From contig CP124756.1 in assembly GCA_029972225.1 (NCBI GenBank), positions 3,330,001-3,394,000 of the forward strand: a DNA stretch of 64,000 nt, given 5' to 3'. Shown piece by piece: positions 42,382-53,868 of the stretch (position 1 is its first letter; each line of letters starts with the position of its first letter). A program made the translations under genes and the position numbers. Below the pieces are notes generated by a model. The model ran no database searches, was not told the DNA's origin, and saw only the letters and a list, made by a program, of their open reading frames with translations. The DNA comes from Candidatus Thiothrix putei (GTDB taxonomy: Bacteria > Pseudomonadota > Gammaproteobacteria > Thiotrichales > Thiotrichaceae).

Positions 42382-42585
42382 CTACTCCGCTTCTTCAATC
42401 CACGCCATTTGAATCGCCTCTAGGATCTTCTCATTGGATTTTTCTGGGTTATCGTTAAACCCATCCAATGCCTGCACCCACGCATGTAAATCCGTAAAGC
42501 GAATATAACGCGGATCAACATCAGGGTGCGCGTCGTTCAACTGGATAGCAATTTCCAAGGTATCCGTCCATTTAAGTTCGTCCAC
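42382..42585 (-). CDS. iscX: IscX iron-binding modulator of Fe-S assembly
   Basis: 67 aa, family length. It starts LKWTDTLEIAIQLNDAHPD and ends MAWIEEAE, with the acidic surface and helical pattern of IscX (YfhJ). It binds IscS and iron and regulates cluster synthesis. It is the last gene of the isc operon, 12 nt after fdx. Confidence 0.95.
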   Translation of the reverse strand: MDELKWTDTLEIAIQLNDAHPDVDPRYIRFTDLHAWVQALDGFNDNPEKSNEKILEAIQMAWIEEAE

Positions 42586-42597
42586 TTCCTACTCCCC

Positions 42598-42936
42598 TTA
42601 ATGATTTTCAGACACCATATTGATGGTATATTTGGGAATTTCGATCACCAAATCTTCAGCCGCGACTTTCGCTTGGCAACTCAAGCGTGAATCCGGGTCT
42701 ACACCCCACGCCTTATCCAAATAATCTTCTTCCAGATCAGTCGCATCTGCCAGTGAATCGAAACCCTCACGGATATAGACGTGGCAAGTCGTGCAGGCAC
42801 ACGATTTCTCACAAGCGTGTTCGATGGCAATACCATGCGCCAACGCCGCATCACAAATGGTCGTCCCTGTTTCGACATCCAACACCGCACCTTCTGGGCA
42901 AATGTCTTCGTGCGGTAAAAAAATCAGTTTTGGCAT
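42598..42936 (-). CDS. fdx: [2Fe-2S] ferredoxin of the isc operon
   Basis: 112 aa from the ATG at 42936 (AAGGA about 8 nt upstream). The cluster cysteines are in CEKSCACTTC and SRLSCQ, the adrenodoxin-type arrangement. It supplies electrons during cluster assembly. It starts 4 nt after the hscA stop. Confidence 0.96.
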   Translation of the reverse strand: MPKLIFLPHEDICPEGAVLDVETGTTICDAALAHGIAIEHACEKSCACTTCHVYIREGFDSLADATDLEEDYLDKAWGVDPDSRLSCQAKVAAEDLVIEIPKYTINMVSENH

Positions 42937-42940
42937 GGTG

Positions 42941-44803
42941 TTATCCTTTGAATTCGTCAACCCGGTGGCCGGTCATCGCGGCGCGAATACTGGCATTCAT
43001 ACGGCGCTCTACATAAGCTTCGGCGGCTTTTTCCAACGCCTTGATTCCCGCTTCAATCGCTTGGTAATCATTGCTGGGGCGCAGTTCGGCTAATTTTGCA
43101 CGGAAACCGAGAATATGCTCACGCTCGGCAGCACTCAGCAATGCCTCGCCATCGGTTTGTAAGGCAGCATCCAGCGCTTCGATGGCGCGGTCTGCTTCCA
43201 CTTGCTGTTCACGCAACCGCCGCGCTTCCATATCATCGCGGGCATACGTCATGGAATCACGCAACATGGTTTCGATTTCAGCATCGCTCAAACCGTAGGA
43301 CGGCTTCACCTCGACACCCGATGTAATCCCCGTGGTTTGCTCTTGCGCGGTCACATTCAGCAAACCGTCCGCATCGACTTGGAAAGTCACGCGGATACGT
43401 GCTGCCCCCGCCACCATCGGCGGAATACCGCGCAATGAAAAACGTGCCAACGAGCGGCAAGCTTCCACCGTATCCCGTTCGCCTTGCAGCACGTGGATAG
43501 ACATCGCCGTTTGCCCATCCTTAAACGTGGTGAACTCCTGAGCGCGAGCCACAGGAATGGTGGTATTACGTGGAATCACTTTTTCCACCAAACCGCCCAT
43601 GGTCTCCAACCCCAGTGACAATGGAATCACGTCCAGCAACAGCATATCGGAATCGGGCTTATTGCCCGCCAATATATCGGCTTGAATCGCCGCCCCAAGT
43701 GCCACCACCCGATCAGGGTCGATATTCACCAGCGGCGGCTTACCGAAAAATTCGCTGACCTGTTCGCGCACTGCTAATACACGGGTCGAACCACCGACCA
43801 TGACGACATCCTTCACCTCATCCTTGCTCAGATTCGCATCACGCAAAGTACGGCGGCACGCCATCAAGGTCTTTTTAATCAAGGGCGCAATCAAGTCATT
43901 CATCTGGCTGCGCGTGAATTCGCCCTGCCACTCGCCTAACGTTACCGCAGTGGTTTCTGCCGTCGTCAGCGCTTCTTTGGCATCACGCGCTACCACCAAC
44001 GCACCACGCAACACCGTTTGCTCGGCACTGCCTTGCAAACCAGAGGCTTGCAACAACCATTCCGCAATCACATGATCGAAATCATCGCCACCGAGTGCCG
44101 AATCACCACCCGTTGCCAATACTTCAAATACGCCTTTATGCAAACGCAAAATCGAAATATCAAACGTGCCGCCGCCCAAATCGTAGACCGCGATCACGCC
44201 TTCCGCATCTTGGTCCAAACCATAAGCGACCGCGGCAGCGGTTGGCTCATTCAACAAGCGATAAACATTCAAGCCCGCCAACGTCGCGGCATCACGGGTG
44301 GCTTGACGTTGCGCATCATCAAAATACGCCGGAACGGTAATCACCACGCCGGTCAAATCGCCACCCAAGGTTTCTTCCGCACGTTGCTTGAGGACGCGCA
44401 AAATATCTGCCGACACTTCCACCGCCGAAACATCGCCACCCACGGTATGAATGCGTGGCACGGTCGAGTCACCATGCACAAAATGGTACGGCAAATGCCC
44501 ACCAAGCTGTTTCACATCATCGACTCCGCGCCCCATCAGGCGTTTAGCAGAAGCAATGGTATTGTAGGGGTCTTGGCTAATCGCGGCCTTGGCATCGTAC
44601 CCCACCAGCGGCGCAATATCGGCTTGATAACGCACCACGGAAGGCAATAAATGCCGACCCTCTGCGTCCGCTAAGGTATCGGCTTGACCGCTGCGCACGG
44701 TAGCGACTAATGAATTGGTTGTCCCAAGGTCAATGCCCACCGCCAGTCGATGCTGATGCGCAGTCGTGGACATGCCGGGTTCGGAAATTTGCAGTAATGC
44801 CAT
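42941..44803 (-). CDS. hscA: Fe-S assembly chaperone HscA (Hsp70 type)
   Basis: 620 aa. The ATPase domain contains [27 protein letters not shown] and the VMVGGSTRV segment. The substrate-binding domain starts near [14 protein letters not shown]. HscA takes IscU-bound clusters to acceptor proteins with the help of HscB. It starts 8 nt after the hscB stop. Confidence 0.96.
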   Translation of the reverse strand: MALLQISEPGMSTTAHQHRLAVGIDLGTTNSLVATVRSGQADTLADAEGRHLLPSVVRYQADIAPLVGYDAKAAISQDPYNTIASAKRLMGRGVDDVKQLGGHLPYHFVHGDSTVPRIHTVGGDVSAVEVSADILRVLKQRAEETLGGDLTGVVITVPAYFDDAQRQATRDAATLAGLNVYRLLNEPTAAAVAYGLDQDAEGVIAVYDLGGGTFDISILRLHKGVFEVLATGGDSALGGDDFDHVIAEWLLQASGLQGSAEQTVLRGALVVARDAKEALTTAETTAVTLGEWQGEFTRSQMNDLIAPLIKKTLMACRRTLRDANLSKDEVKDVVMVGGSTRVLAVREQVSEFFGKPPLVNIDPDRVVALGAAIQADILAGNKPDSDMLLLDVIPLSLGLETMGGLVEKVIPRNTTIPVARAQEFTTFKDGQTAMSIHVLQGERDTVEACRSLARFSLRGIPPMVAGAARIRVTFQVDADGLLNVTAQEQTTGITSGVEVKPSYGLSDAEIETMLRDSMTYARDDMEARRLREQQVEADRAIEALDAALQTDGEALLSAAEREHILGFRAKLAELRPSNDYQAIEAGIKALEKAAEAYVERRMNASIRAAMTGHRVDEFKG

Positions 44804-44811
44804 GATTAATC

Positions 44812-45354
44812 CTAGAAGCTTTCTTCAAGACGTTCTTCACGCTGGCGAATGTCTTCCAGCAGACGCTCGAAAAAGCGCATTTTGAGCATAGCATCTTTGG
44901 CGGCAGGCAGGTGTTGCTGCGCCCATGCTGCGGTGAAATCGCCTTCCAAATCGCGCATGGCTTGGCGCACTTGTGAGGCTAAGGCATCCAACACTTCAAA
45001 CGGCTCTTCTGCCGTTTCAGCCTCTTCAATTGCCTCGCGCAACTCCATCTGCTCCACGAGAAATTCAGGGTCGGAAGATGTATCGCGCTCATCGTTAATG
45101 ACCACGCCAGCCAGCACCAGCAAATAACGCGCCCGCAGACGCGGTTGCCGCAATGTGTCATGTGCTTCATTCAGCAATGAGGTAATCTGCATTGCCAAGC
45201 GCCGCTCCTGATCGCTGCCACTGGCAAACCGATCAGGATGGTATTGGGATTGCAATTCGCGAAAACGCTGACTTAACACCGCGCCATCGACCTCGAATTG
45301 CGGCGGCAAACCGAACAGGGCGAAATAATCCTGTTGCAGCGCTGACATTGCCAT
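44812..45354 (-). CDS. hscB: Fe-S assembly co-chaperone HscB
   Basis: 180 aa. The N-terminal J domain ([15 protein letters not shown]...HPDRF) contains the HPD motif, and the C-terminal three-helix bundle binds IscU. The ATG overlaps the iscA stop (TAATG), so the genes are probably coupled. Confidence 0.95.
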   Translation of the reverse strand: MAMSALQQDYFALFGLPPQFEVDGAVLSQRFRELQSQYHPDRFASGSDQERRLAMQITSLLNEAHDTLRQPRLRARYLLVLAGVVINDERDTSSDPEFLVEQMELREAIEEAETAEEPFEVLDALASQVRQAMRDLEGDFTAAWAQQHLPAAKDAMLKMRFFERLLEDIRQREERLEESF

Positions 45355-45674
45355 TAGACCGTGAAGCTCTCACCGCACCCACAACGCGCTTTTTCGTTAG
45401 GGTTGGTGAATTTAAAGCCTTCGTTCAAGCCTTCGCGGGCATAATCGACCTCAGTGCCATCCAAATACACCAACGCTTTGGGATCGACGATGACTTTTAC
45501 ACCCAGACTTTCAAACACTGTGTCTTCTGCTTGCAGATCATCCACGAACTCCATGACGTAAGCCATGCCAGAGCAACCGTTAGTTTTCACACCCAAGCGC
45601 AAACCCAAGCCTTTGCCACGGTTGGCAATGAACTTGTTAACGCGGGCAGCAGCGGATTCAGTCAAGGTAATCAT
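45354..45674 (-). CDS. iscA: Fe-S carrier IscA
   Basis: 106 aa from the ATG at 45674 ([12 protein letters not shown]). The three conserved cysteines are in NGCSGMAY and ARCGCGES. It works as an A-type carrier of Fe-S clusters. The start lies 1 nt after the iscU stop; a longer upstream frame overlaps iscU and is rejected. Confidence 0.95.
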   Translation of the reverse strand: MITLTESAAARVNKFIANRGKGLGLRLGVKTNGCSGMAYVMEFVDDLQAEDTVFESLGVKVIVDPKALVYLDGTEVDYAREGLNEGFKFTNPNEKARCGCGESFTV

Positions 45675-45675
45675 C

Positions 45676-46071
45676 TTATGCACCTGCTTGTTCTTGCTGT
45701 TTCTTTTGATAATCTTCAATCGCGGTGCGAATCGCATCCTCTGCCAATACCGAGCAGTGAATTTTCACCGGGGGCAAATCCAGTTCAGCCGCAATATCCG
45801 TGTTCTTAATTTGCTTAGCCTCTTCCAGCGTCTTGCCTTTGACCCACTCGGTCAGCAAGCTGGAAGACGCAATTGCTGAACCGCAACCGTAGGTTTTGAA
45901 CTTAGCATCTTCAATAATGCCTTGATCGTTTACCTTGATTTGCAGCTTCATGACGTCGCCGCACGCCGGAGCACCGACCATGCCCGTACCGATATTCACA
46001 TCTGCCTTGTTGAAACTGCCCACGTTGCGGGGATTTTCGTAATGGTCAATGACCTTTTCACCGTATGCCAT
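45676..46071 (-). CDS. iscU: Fe-S scaffold IscU
   Basis: 131 aa. The cluster ligands are in [16 protein letters not shown] and IHCSVLAED, and the chaperone-recognition motif LPPVK is present. Clusters are built here from IscS sulfur. The gene is 21 nt downstream of iscS. Confidence 0.97.
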   Translation of the reverse strand: MAYGEKVIDHYENPRNVGSFNKADVNIGTGMVGAPACGDVMKLQIKVNDQGIIEDAKFKTYGCGSAIASSSLLTEWVKGKTLEEAKQIKNTDIAAELDLPPVKIHCSVLAEDAIRTAIEDYQKKQQEQAGA

Positions 46072-46092
46072 GATCTATACCTCGTAGAAACT

Positions 46093-47316
46093 TTAATGCG
46101 AAACCCATTCGACCTTACTAATGTCGATGCCTTCTTGGAACATTTCCCACAATGGAGAAAGTTCACGCAGTTTTTCGACCGCTGTGCGAATACGTCCGAT
46201 GGCGTAATCCACGTCTTCGACGGTGCTGAATCGCCCCATCGACAAGCGTAGGGAACTGTGAGCCAATTCATCACTACGCCCCAAAGCACGCAACACATAA
46301 CTGGGTTCGAGACTGGCACTGGTACACGCTGAACCTGAAGACATCGCCAAATCTTTCAACGACATCATCAGACTTTCGCCTTCAACGTAGTTGAAACTGA
46401 TGTTCAGAATCCCCGCAACGCGGCGTTCCAAATCACCGTTCACGTACACCTCTTCAATATCTTTTAGACCATCGTACAAGCGATTGCGTAACATTAGTAT
46501 ACGGTCTTTCTCGGTATCCATCTCCAGCTTGGCAATGCGAAATGCTTCCCCCATGCCCACAATTTGGTGCGTAGGCAAGGTACCGGAACGCATTCCGCGT
46601 TCATGGCCGCCGCCATGCATTTGCGCTTCAATACGCACACGCGGCTTGCGACGTACATACAACGCACCAATGCCTTTAGGCCCGTAAATTTTGTGAGCGG
46701 AAAAGCTCATCATATCCACTTTCAAAGCTTCCATGTCAATCGGCACTTTACCGGCACTTTGCGCCGCATCCACGTGGAAAACCGTTTTGTTCGCACGGCA
46801 CATTTCACCAATCGCGGCGATGTCCTGAATCACACCGGTTTCATTATTCACCTGCATAATGGAAACCACGGTGGTGTCTTCACGCATGGCGGCTTTGAGC
46901 TTCTCCAGATCAATTAAACCGTTGGGTTCTGGATCAAGGTAGGTGACTTCAAAACCTTCACGTTCCAATTGGCGGCAGGTATCCAACACCGCTTTATGTT
47001 CGGTTTTGCAGGTAATAATGTGTTTGCCGCGACGTTCATTAAAGTGTGCCGCACCTTTGATCGCGAGATTATTGGATTCGGTTGCACCGCTCGTCCAGAC
47101 GATTTCTTTGGCATCCGCATTGATCAGTGCGGCTACATCATGACGTGCCTGTTCCACCGCCTCTTCTGCTGCCCAACCAAACGCATGGCTTTTGGATGCA
47201 GGGTTGCCGAACATGCCAGCAGGGGTCAGGTATTGCATCATTCTTTCGGCAACACGCGGGTCAACGGGAGTCGTTGCGGCGTAATCGAAGTAAATGGGCA
47301 TTTTCATTTCACTCAT
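46093..47316 (-). CDS. iscS: Cysteine desulfurase IscS
   Basis: 407 aa, normal length. The PLP lysine is in [11 protein letters not shown], the active-site cysteine loop is [10 protein letters not shown], and the N-terminus is [11 protein letters not shown]. It removes sulfur from cysteine for Fe-S clusters and tRNA thiolation. It lies 21 nt downstream of iscR. Confidence 0.97.
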   Translation of the reverse strand: MSEMKMPIYFDYAATTPVDPRVAERMMQYLTPAGMFGNPASKSHAFGWAAEEAVEQARHDVAALINADAKEIVWTSGATESNNLAIKGAAHFNERRGKHIITCKTEHKAVLDTCRQLEREGFEVTYLDPEPNGLIDLEKLKAAMREDTTVVSIMQVNNETGVIQDIAAIGEMCRANKTVFHVDAAQSAGKVPIDMEALKVDMMSFSAHKIYGPKGIGALYVRRKPRVRIEAQMHGGGHERGMRSGTLPTHQIVGMGEAFRIAKLEMDTEKDRILMLRNRLYDGLKDIEEVYVNGDLERRVAGILNISFNYVEGESLMMSLKDLAMSSGSACTSASLEPSYVLRALGRSDELAHSSLRLSMGRFSTVEDVDYAIGRIRTAVEKLRELSPLWEMFQEGIDISKVEWVSH

Positions 47317-47337
47317 GGGGCTTGTCCTGCACTAGCA

Positions 47338-47805
47338 TTAATGGGAATGTGAATGGATAAAATCAATGCGCTTATTATGCTGACGCGCGGCGGTTTCTTG
47401 GACTTCCATTTTGGCGGTCATGTCAGCAAGGGTGATTTCTGACAGGAAGACGCGAATTTGGTTACTCAAGTCCATCCACAAATCGTGGGTCAGGCAACGT
47501 TTATTGTCTTGGCAATCGCCTAAGCCGCCACAGCGGGTAGCATCCACGTTTTCATCGACGGCGCTGATAATGTCAGCAATCACAATGTCGGCAGCAGCGC
47601 CGTTCAGTTGGTAGCCACCACCTGGACCACGCATACTGACCACCAGCCCGGCTTTGCGCAATTTGGCAAACAGTTGTTCCAAATAGGAAAGTGATATATC
47701 CTGCCGTTCAGAAATCTCCGCCAGCGATACTGGCTGCTCCCCATTGTGCAAGGCCAAATCCAGCATGGCTGTCACTGCATAGCGACCCTTAGTAGTCAGT
47801 TTCAT
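47338..47805 (-). CDS. iscR: Fe-S-sensing repressor IscR
   Basis: 155 aa from the ATG at 47805 ([22 protein letters not shown] upstream). An Rrf2-type winged helix precedes the cluster-binding cysteines in [16 protein letters not shown], complete with the His ligand. It represses the isc operon when carrying a [2Fe-2S] cluster. A near-consensus type-1 operator lies 38 nt upstream of its start. Confidence 0.97.
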   Translation of the reverse strand: MKLTTKGRYAVTAMLDLALHNGEQPVSLAEISERQDISLSYLEQLFAKLRKAGLVVSMRGPGGGYQLNGAAADIVIADIISAVDENVDATRCGGLGDCQDNKRCLTHDLWMDLSNQIRVFLSEITLADMTAKMEVQETAARQHNKRIDFIHSHSH

Positions 47806-47842
47806 ATTGATGCTCTCCATTCAAGCTGAATGCATCCTATCA

Positions 47843-47867
47843 ATACCTGACAAAACTAGTCAAGTAT
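47843..47867 (-). promoter_or_regulatory. IscR type-1 operator and isc promoter region
   Basis: The minus strand reads ATACTTGACTAGTTTTG then TCAGGTAT. This fits the gammaproteobacterial type-1 pattern ATAsyyGACT-r-www-y-AGTC-rrs-TAT in nearly every position (T for A in the AGTC half). The TTGACT inside it can serve as a -35. The site overlaps the cysE stop codon (47860-47862). Confidence 0.75.
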
Positions 47868-48657
47868 TAAGGTTTTCCGTATCTCTTTTGGCAGAGTCGT
47901 CACTACTACCCTCCATACCACCAAAACCTTCCGTTTTTAACATGGGCAATGGCACCATTTCCAAGTGCCCGCCAAGACGATGCACTTCTTCACAGAGTTT
48001 ATCCATACGCTCATCCATAAGGTGAATGTGGTCAAGCATTCGGTTAACGGCATTGGCTACGGGGTCAGGCATATCTTGGGTTGCGCCATAAGCGTCGAAT
48101 CCCATTTTCTGCGCAATTTCCTCACGGCGTTTTTCTTGGTGTTTGCGTGGGGTGACGACACGCCCCGGAATGCCCGTCACGGTGGCACCTTCCGGCACAC
48201 TTTTCACCACGACGGCATTGGAACCGACCCGCGCACCGTTAGCTAAGGTAATCGGGCCGAGAATTTTTGCACCCGCACCAATGACCACATCATTGCCCAA
48301 CGTCGGGTGGCGTTTACCTTTTTGCCAACTTGTGCCGCCCAAGGTGACGCCGTGGTAAAGGGTGCAATCGTCACCAATTTCCGCCGTTTCGCCGATCACT
48401 ACGCCCATGCCGTGATCGATAAAAAAGCGCCGCCCGATGGTTGCGCCGGGGTGAATTTCCACGCCGGTAAACAAACGTGCCACATTCGACAATACCCGCG
48501 CCAGCCATTTGAAGCCACGTTGCCATAACCAATGGCTGACGTGGTGAATGAAAACTGCGTGCAAACCGGGGTAAGTGGTGACGATTTCAAATACATTGCG
48601 GGCAGCCGGGTCACGGTCAAAGATGCAGTAAATGTCTTCACGGATTCGCGCAAACAT
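47860..48657 (-). CDS. cysE: Serine O-acetyltransferase
   Basis: 265 aa. An N-terminal helical region is followed by a left-handed beta-helix of hexapeptide repeats ([35 protein letters not shown], seen as the [17 protein letters not shown] and YHGVTLGG motifs). It makes O-acetylserine, the precursor of cysteine. It lies directly upstream of iscR in the same direction; cysE-iscR neighbours occur in other bacteria and link cysteine supply to Fe-S synthesis. Confidence 0.95.
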   Translation of the reverse strand: MFARIREDIYCIFDRDPAARNVFEIVTTYPGLHAVFIHHVSHWLWQRGFKWLARVLSNVARLFTGVEIHPGATIGRRFFIDHGMGVVIGETAEIGDDCTLYHGVTLGGTSWQKGKRHPTLGNDVVIGAGAKILGPITLANGARVGSNAVVVKSVPEGATVTGIPGRVVTPRKHQEKRREEIAQKMGFDAYGATQDMPDPVANAVNRMLDHIHLMDERMDKLCEEVHRLGGHLEMVPLPMLKTEGFGGMEGSSDDSAKRDTENLNT

Positions 48658-48683
48658 GCAATTCCTCAGGCAGCAATGGGGGT

Positions 48684-51008
48684 TCAGGGGGCATAGTATG
48701 CCTGCTTCTGACGCATTGCGCCAATCACAGCCTGACCTAAGGCAATGCCACCATCATTGGTGGGTACGTGTTGGTGGGTGAGTACCTGTTGCCCAAGCCC
48801 TTGCAGGCGTTGGCTGATACCGTTAAACAGAATGGCATTTTGGAACACACCACCCGACAACGCGATGGCTTTAATTTCCGGGTATTCCACCCACAAACGT
48901 TGTGCCAACTCGCTAATAACGTGAATCAACCCTTGGTGGAATTGTGCAGCAATCGCCTCGCGGCAATAGCCCGTTTGCAGGTCTTTGAGCAATTCAAACC
49001 ACAGCGGTGCGGGGTCAATTTCCCAACAACCCGCCACATTCTTTTCCAGACCAAAGGGATAAGCAGGTACGATATTCAGCAAACACGCGGGCGTAAGCGC
49101 TTCGAGTTCAAGCGCCGCTTGCCCTTCGTAGCTAATGCCGTCGCGGCTGCAATTCAATGCTGCTGCCACCGCATCACACAACCGCCCACAAGAACTGCTC
49201 AACGGGGAATTCAGCCCCCGCGTTAACATGGTTTCCAGCGTTGCCAACGGTTGTTGTTGCAAGTATTGAATCAGCTCCAGATCGGCAAAACAGGTGCTGA
49301 CTTCTGACCAACCGAGTGCTTGCAAATGCGCCCAGGTATTGCGCCAGGGTTGCAAAATGGCTTGCGTACCACCGGGCATGGCGATGGGTTTGAAATGCCC
49401 TACCCGCTTATAACCGCTGTAATCTGCTAACAAGAATTCGCCGCCCCAGAGTGTGCCATCATCACCGTAGCCTAAGCCATCCAGCACGATACCTAGCACT
49501 TTGCCACCCTCCACAGGCCAGCCGTTTTCTGCCATGCAAGCGGCAATGTGGGCGTGGTGATGTTGCACTTCGAGCAGCGGCAAGCCTTGTTCCCGCGCCC
49601 ATTGTTGCCCCAGTTGAGTGGAGCGGTAGCTGGAGTGTTTATCGACCACAATCGCTTGCGGTTGATGCTGGAACAGGTCACGGTAAAGCTGCAAAGTGTG
49701 GGTGTATTCGCGCCAAGTACGGGCATCTTCGAGGTCGCCTAAGTGTTGCGAGAGAATGGCTTGCCCGTCGCGTAACAATGCGAATGTGTTTTTAAGTTCG
49801 CCCCCCATTGCCAACAGTGGCGGAGCATCCGCAAAGCCTGACGGCAAGCGGATAGGTTCGGGTGCATAGCCACGCGCACGGCGCAATAAGCGCGGTTTGC
49901 CTGCAAGGATACGGGTGACAGAATCATCGACACGGTTCACGATCGGTCGATTGTGTAACAGCAGGTAGTCGGCGATGCCTTGCATTCGCTGGCGGGTTTC
50001 ATCCAACGTGATGCATTGCGGTTCTTCGCTGAGGTTGGCGCTGGTCATGATCAGCGGCGTATTCCAAGTGTCGAGTAGCAGGGCGTGGAGGGGGGTGTAG
50101 GGGAGCATGAAACCGATGGTAGGTATTTCTCCTCCCACCCTGCGTTCTAGCAGCACAATCGGCGCATGTTTGCTGTGCAATAACGCCGCTTCTGCCTCGC
50201 TCATATAGCAATATTGGCGAATAACCTCTATATCCCGTGCCATCAACGCCAACGGTTTCTGATAACGGCGTTTACGACGGCGAAGCTCAGCAACACTGGA
50301 TTCATTCATTGCATCGCAAACAAGGTGCACGCCCCCCAAGCCCATTAGCGCGATAATGCAACCTTCACGTAGCAAGCGGCTGGCTGTGTCGATGCAATCA
50401 CGTTCCGCTCTGGTTAGTTCAATCCCCTGCCCCGCCATGTCTTCCAACCACACCTTGGGGCCACACGTCGGGCAAGCATTCGGTTGCGCGTGAAAACGGC
50501 GGTCGGCGGGGTCGGTGTATTCGCGCAAGCAGTCGGGACATTGCGTAAACGCTGCCATACTGGTATTCGCACGATCATACGGAATGGTGCGCACAATGCT
50601 CAAACGTGGCCCACAATGCGTGCAATTGGTAAATGGGTAACGGTAACGGCGATTGCTGGCATCAAAAATATCCGCACAGCAAGCGGCACACATTGCCGCA
50701 TCTGCCACAATACCCGTGTGAACGTCACCGGATTCACTGGCAATAATACGGAAATCGTGGTGTGGACAATCGGCATCCAATACCGTGATGTGAATGCCAT
50801 CAAGCCGTGCCAACGGTGGAATATCAGTACGTAATTGCTGTTGGAAATCAGCCAGTGCCGATTCACTGCCCCATGCCTCGATCAACACGCCGCTGCTGTC
50901 ATTGCGCACTGTTCCGGCGATACCACCCGCCTGCGCCAAGCGCCAAACATTCGGGCGAAAACCGACACCTTGGACTAAGCCAGCAATGCGAATACGGCAC
51001 GCACTCAT
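48684..51008 (-). CDS. hypF: Hydrogenase maturation carbamoyltransferase HypF
   Basis: 774 aa, full length. An acylphosphatase domain ([19 protein letters not shown]) is followed by two zinc fingers (CAACCADIF...CTHC and CPDCLREY...CPTC). A YrdC-like domain and a Kae1-like carbamoyltransferase domain ([38 protein letters not shown]) complete it. It transfers a carbamoyl group to the C-terminal Cys of HypE on the way to the cyanide ligands of [NiFe] hydrogenase. It is 4 nt downstream of the ykgJ-like gene. Confidence 0.97.
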   Translation of the reverse strand: MSACRIRIAGLVQGVGFRPNVWRLAQAGGIAGTVRNDSSGVLIEAWGSESALADFQQQLRTDIPPLARLDGIHITVLDADCPHHDFRIIASESGDVHTGIVADAAMCAACCADIFDASNRRYRYPFTNCTHCGPRLSIVRTIPYDRANTSMAAFTQCPDCLREYTDPADRRFHAQPNACPTCGPKVWLEDMAGQGIELTRAERDCIDTASRLLREGCIIALMGLGGVHLVCDAMNESSVAELRRRKRRYQKPLALMARDIEVIRQYCYMSEAEAALLHSKHAPIVLLERRVGGEIPTIGFMLPYTPLHALLLDTWNTPLIMTSANLSEEPQCITLDETRQRMQGIADYLLLHNRPIVNRVDDSVTRILAGKPRLLRRARGYAPEPIRLPSGFADAPPLLAMGGELKNTFALLRDGQAILSQHLGDLEDARTWREYTHTLQLYRDLFQHQPQAIVVDKHSSYRSTQLGQQWAREQGLPLLEVQHHHAHIAACMAENGWPVEGGKVLGIVLDGLGYGDDGTLWGGEFLLADYSGYKRVGHFKPIAMPGGTQAILQPWRNTWAHLQALGWSEVSTCFADLELIQYLQQQPLATLETMLTRGLNSPLSSSCGRLCDAVAAALNCSRDGISYEGQAALELEALTPACLLNIVPAYPFGLEKNVAGCWEIDPAPLWFELLKDLQTGYCREAIAAQFHQGLIHVISELAQRLWVEYPEIKAIALSGGVFQNAILFNGISQRLQGLGQQVLTHQHVPTNDGGIALGQAVIGAMRQKQAYYAP

Positions 51009-51011
51009 CCC

Positions 51012-51638
51012 TTATGACTCAAGCCGTGCGGCTAAATGCGCCCAGTCTATTTCCTGTAAAACTCGCGCCTGTTGTTGCACGTAACCATGCTGCATCGCTG
51101 CCTGCTTTTGCTCCGGCGTTACCATCCCATGAAACGGCAACATTGCCTCGTAAGCCGCATCCTGATGGAACTTGAGCGGGGTCAACACATCCTCACGACG
51201 AGTGTAAAAAGCATCCTCACCTTCCGCACACGTTTTGCCAAACACATTGAAATGGCGGCACGCCAGCGGACGCATCGGGTGCACGCTACACGCCCCCTCC
51301 AGCAAAAACGGGCAAGGCTGCCCTGCCACATGATTCGCCAGTTGCGGTTTCAAGCGGGTGCGTGTCTCAGCGGGCATGATCTTGGTGACATACCAATACA
51401 GCCCCAGCAATTCCAGCGGAAAAATCGGAATGGTGGTGTGACTCTTACAGCAATTAGAACAACCTTTGGCACAGGCAAGTTTACGCCCGTTGCGTTCTTC
51501 TTGCTGAATACCTTTGGCAACACCGACATCCGCGCGGTAATAGGCGTCGAAGGCGTAACCCAGCCATTTATTTGCCGCCTCGTCAGCAGGAAACTTGAGG
51601 CGTTGGGGTTTGCCGTAAGCGGCTTTTTTGGTTTTCAT
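51012..51638 (-). CDS. YkgJ-family cysteine-cluster protein
   Basis: 208 aa from the ATG at 51638 (MKTKKAAYGKPQ), with GGAG 6 nt upstream. The metal-binding pattern is CAKGCSNCC followed by CPFLLEGACSVHPMRPLACR, the CxxxCxxCC family thought to bind zinc or an Fe-S cluster. The function is unknown. It sits between hypE and hypF, so a link to hydrogenase maturation is possible but not established. Confidence 0.8.
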   Translation of the reverse strand: MKTKKAAYGKPQRLKFPADEAANKWLGYAFDAYYRADVGVAKGIQQEERNGRKLACAKGCSNCCKSHTTIPIFPLELLGLYWYVTKIMPAETRTRLKPQLANHVAGQPCPFLLEGACSVHPMRPLACRHFNVFGKTCAEGEDAFYTRREDVLTPLKFHQDAAYEAMLPFHGMVTPEQKQAAMQHGYVQQQARVLQEIDWAHLAARLES

Positions 51639-51655
51639 CCAGACTCCGATGGGGT

Positions 51656-52681
51656 TCAGCAAATGCGCGGTAACTGCTCTCCCGGCAGCATATCAACAAT
51701 CCGTTCCCCACCGAAAGCGGTTTGCAAGATCACATGCCCCTCGCCCTCCACCACCGCACCAATAATGCAGGCGTGATAACCTGCGGGAATGCGCTGCATC
51801 GCCGCCAACACCGTTTGCGCCGCCTCTGCCGGAACAACGGCGACCAGCTTGCCTTCATTCGCCAAATACAGCGGGTCTAAACCCAGAATTTCGCACATGC
51901 CACGCACCGGAGTACGAATCGGCAAAGTATCTTCCTTCAGCACCATATCCACGCCGGAACGTTCCGCAAATTCATTCAGCACTGTCGCCAGCCCGCCACG
52001 GGTCGCATCGCGTAAACAATGAATGTCGGAACAAGCCGCAAACATCGCTTCCACCAGCGCATTCAACGGAGCGCAATCGGATTCAATATCCGCCTCCAAC
52101 GCCAAATCGCCCCGCGCATTCAGGATTGCCGCGCCATGATCGCCTAACCAGCCGTTGATGATGACCACATCGCCCACTTGCGCACCGCCAGCGGACGGGT
52201 TGAAACCAGCCGGAATCACGCCCACCCCAGCCGTATTGATAAACAACTTATCCGCCCCGCCGCGTTGCACGACTTTGGTATCACCCGTGACGATTTGCAC
52301 GCCTGCTTCATCCGCCGCCAAGCGCATGGATTGCAATATGCGGGCGAAGGTTTCCAACGACAAACCTTCTTCAATAATGAAACCGCAACTCAAGTACAGC
52401 GGTTTCGCACCCCCGACTGCCAAATCGTTGACCGTGCCATTGATGGCGAGTGTGCCGATATTGCCACCAGGAAATTCCAGCGGCGTAACCACGTAAGAAT
52501 CCGTGGTGAATGCCAACCTATCACCTTGCGCACCTAATCCCGCCAACGGAATACGCGCCTGATCTTCGCCCTCTTCCAACAGCGGATTGCTGAAGGTGCT
52601 ACGGATAAGCTCATCCACCAATTGATGCATCACCCGCCCGCCACTGCCATGCGCCAACGTAATCGAGCCACTAAAATTCAT
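51656..52681 (-). CDS. hypE: Hydrogenase maturation protein HypE
   Basis: 341 aa. It begins with the ITLAHGSGGRVMHQLV signature and ends in PRIC, whose terminal cysteine carries the thiocyanate formed from the HypF-derived carbamoyl group. The PurM-like ATP-binding core includes GDTKVVQRG. It delivers cyanide to HypC-HypD. Confidence 0.97.
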   Translation of the reverse strand: MNFSGSITLAHGSGGRVMHQLVDELIRSTFSNPLLEEGEDQARIPLAGLGAQGDRLAFTTDSYVVTPLEFPGGNIGTLAINGTVNDLAVGGAKPLYLSCGFIIEEGLSLETFARILQSMRLAADEAGVQIVTGDTKVVQRGGADKLFINTAGVGVIPAGFNPSAGGAQVGDVVIINGWLGDHGAAILNARGDLALEADIESDCAPLNALVEAMFAACSDIHCLRDATRGGLATVLNEFAERSGVDMVLKEDTLPIRTPVRGMCEILGLDPLYLANEGKLVAVVPAEAAQTVLAAMQRIPAGYHACIIGAVVEGEGHVILQTAFGGERIVDMLPGEQLPRIC

Positions 52682-52731
52682 ACCGCCCCCTCCCCCAATC
52701 CTATTAATCCTTTCATCCTAAAAATCCCGGT

Positions 52732-53868
52732 TCAAGACCGTTTCGCCAACTTCCCATACGCATAATACGCCGCACACGAACCCTCCGGCGACACCATCAA
52801 CGCCCCCAGCGGATTTTGCGGATTGCACGTCTTCGCAAACGCTGGGCATTCCCACGGTTTCATCACCCCGCGCAACACATCCGCACACTTCAGATGTTCA
52901 GGATCGTACCCAACCGCGCCCTGAGCGAAGTCGATGGGCAAACCAAACTTCTTCTCCGCATCGTAAGCCGCATAATCATCCCGAATCTGGACACCCGCAT
53001 CGCCAATATTCCCCAAGCCGCGAAACTCGCTGTGCTCCCGCGTTTCGTAGACCTCCGCAATGGCTTTCAACCCCGCAACATTGCCCGCCTCTGGCACAAT
53101 CCGCGCATATTGATTTTCGACCTCGCAACGCCCTTCGGCAAACTGTTTCACCAACATCCACAAGGCTTGCAAAATATCCAGCGGTTCAAAGCCGGTAATC
53201 ACCAACGGCTTGCGGTAATCGCGGGTCACGAAATCATAGGGGTGTGCGCCGATCACCATGCTGACGTGTCCGGGAGCGAGGAAACCATCCAGTCGCAAAT
53301 CGGGATCGGTCAGAATTGCCCGCATCGTCGCAGGCGTGGTGATGTGATTGCAGAACAGCGAAAAGTTTTTCAGCCCTTCACGGTATGCCTGCAACAGGGT
53401 CAATGCGGTACTGGGCATGGTGGTTTCAAACCCCAGCGCGAAAAACACCACTTCGCGCTCAGGATTTTTACGGGCAATCGCCAGCGCATCCATCGGCGAA
53501 TACACCATGCGCACATCGCAACCATCCGCTTTGGCTTGCAACAGGCTTTTGCGCGTACCGGGGACACGCATGGCATCACCAAACGTGGTAAAAATCACGC
53601 TGGGTTGTTCCGCAATTGCCACGCAATCATCCACCCGCGCCATCGGCAATACGCACACCGGGCAACCGGGGCCGTGCACCATTTCGATGTCGGCGGGCAA
53701 CATCGACGCAATGCCGTATTTGAACAAGGTATGGGTATGTCCGCCGCAGAATTCCATGATTTGCAAAGGCATTTCACGTTGACCGCGAGCGATGGGTGCA
53801 AGCCGTTTGATTTCTTCTACCAGCTTTTTGGCAGTGGCGGGGTCGCGGAATTCGTCCATGTATTTCAT
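52732..53868 (-). CDS. hypD: Hydrogenase maturation protein HypD
   Basis: 378 aa. Conserved motifs: MEFCGGHTHTLFKYG, HGPGCPVCVLP, GFETTMPSTA, and the C-terminal cysteines of the [4Fe-4S] site (CADVLRGVMKPWECPAF). With HypC it holds the iron while CN and CO ligands are attached. Its ATG overlaps the hypC stop by 4 nt. Confidence 0.97.
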   Translation of the reverse strand: MKYMDEFRDPATAKKLVEEIKRLAPIARGQREMPLQIMEFCGGHTHTLFKYGIASMLPADIEMVHGPGCPVCVLPMARVDDCVAIAEQPSVIFTTFGDAMRVPGTRKSLLQAKADGCDVRMVYSPMDALAIARKNPEREVVFFALGFETTMPSTALTLLQAYREGLKNFSLFCNHITTPATMRAILTDPDLRLDGFLAPGHVSMVIGAHPYDFVTRDYRKPLVITGFEPLDILQALWMLVKQFAEGRCEVENQYARIVPEAGNVAGLKAIAEVYETREHSEFRGLGNIGDAGVQIRDDYAAYDAEKKFGLPIDFAQGAVGYDPEHLKCADVLRGVMKPWECPAFAKTCNPQNPLGALMVSPEGSCAAYYAYGKLAKRS

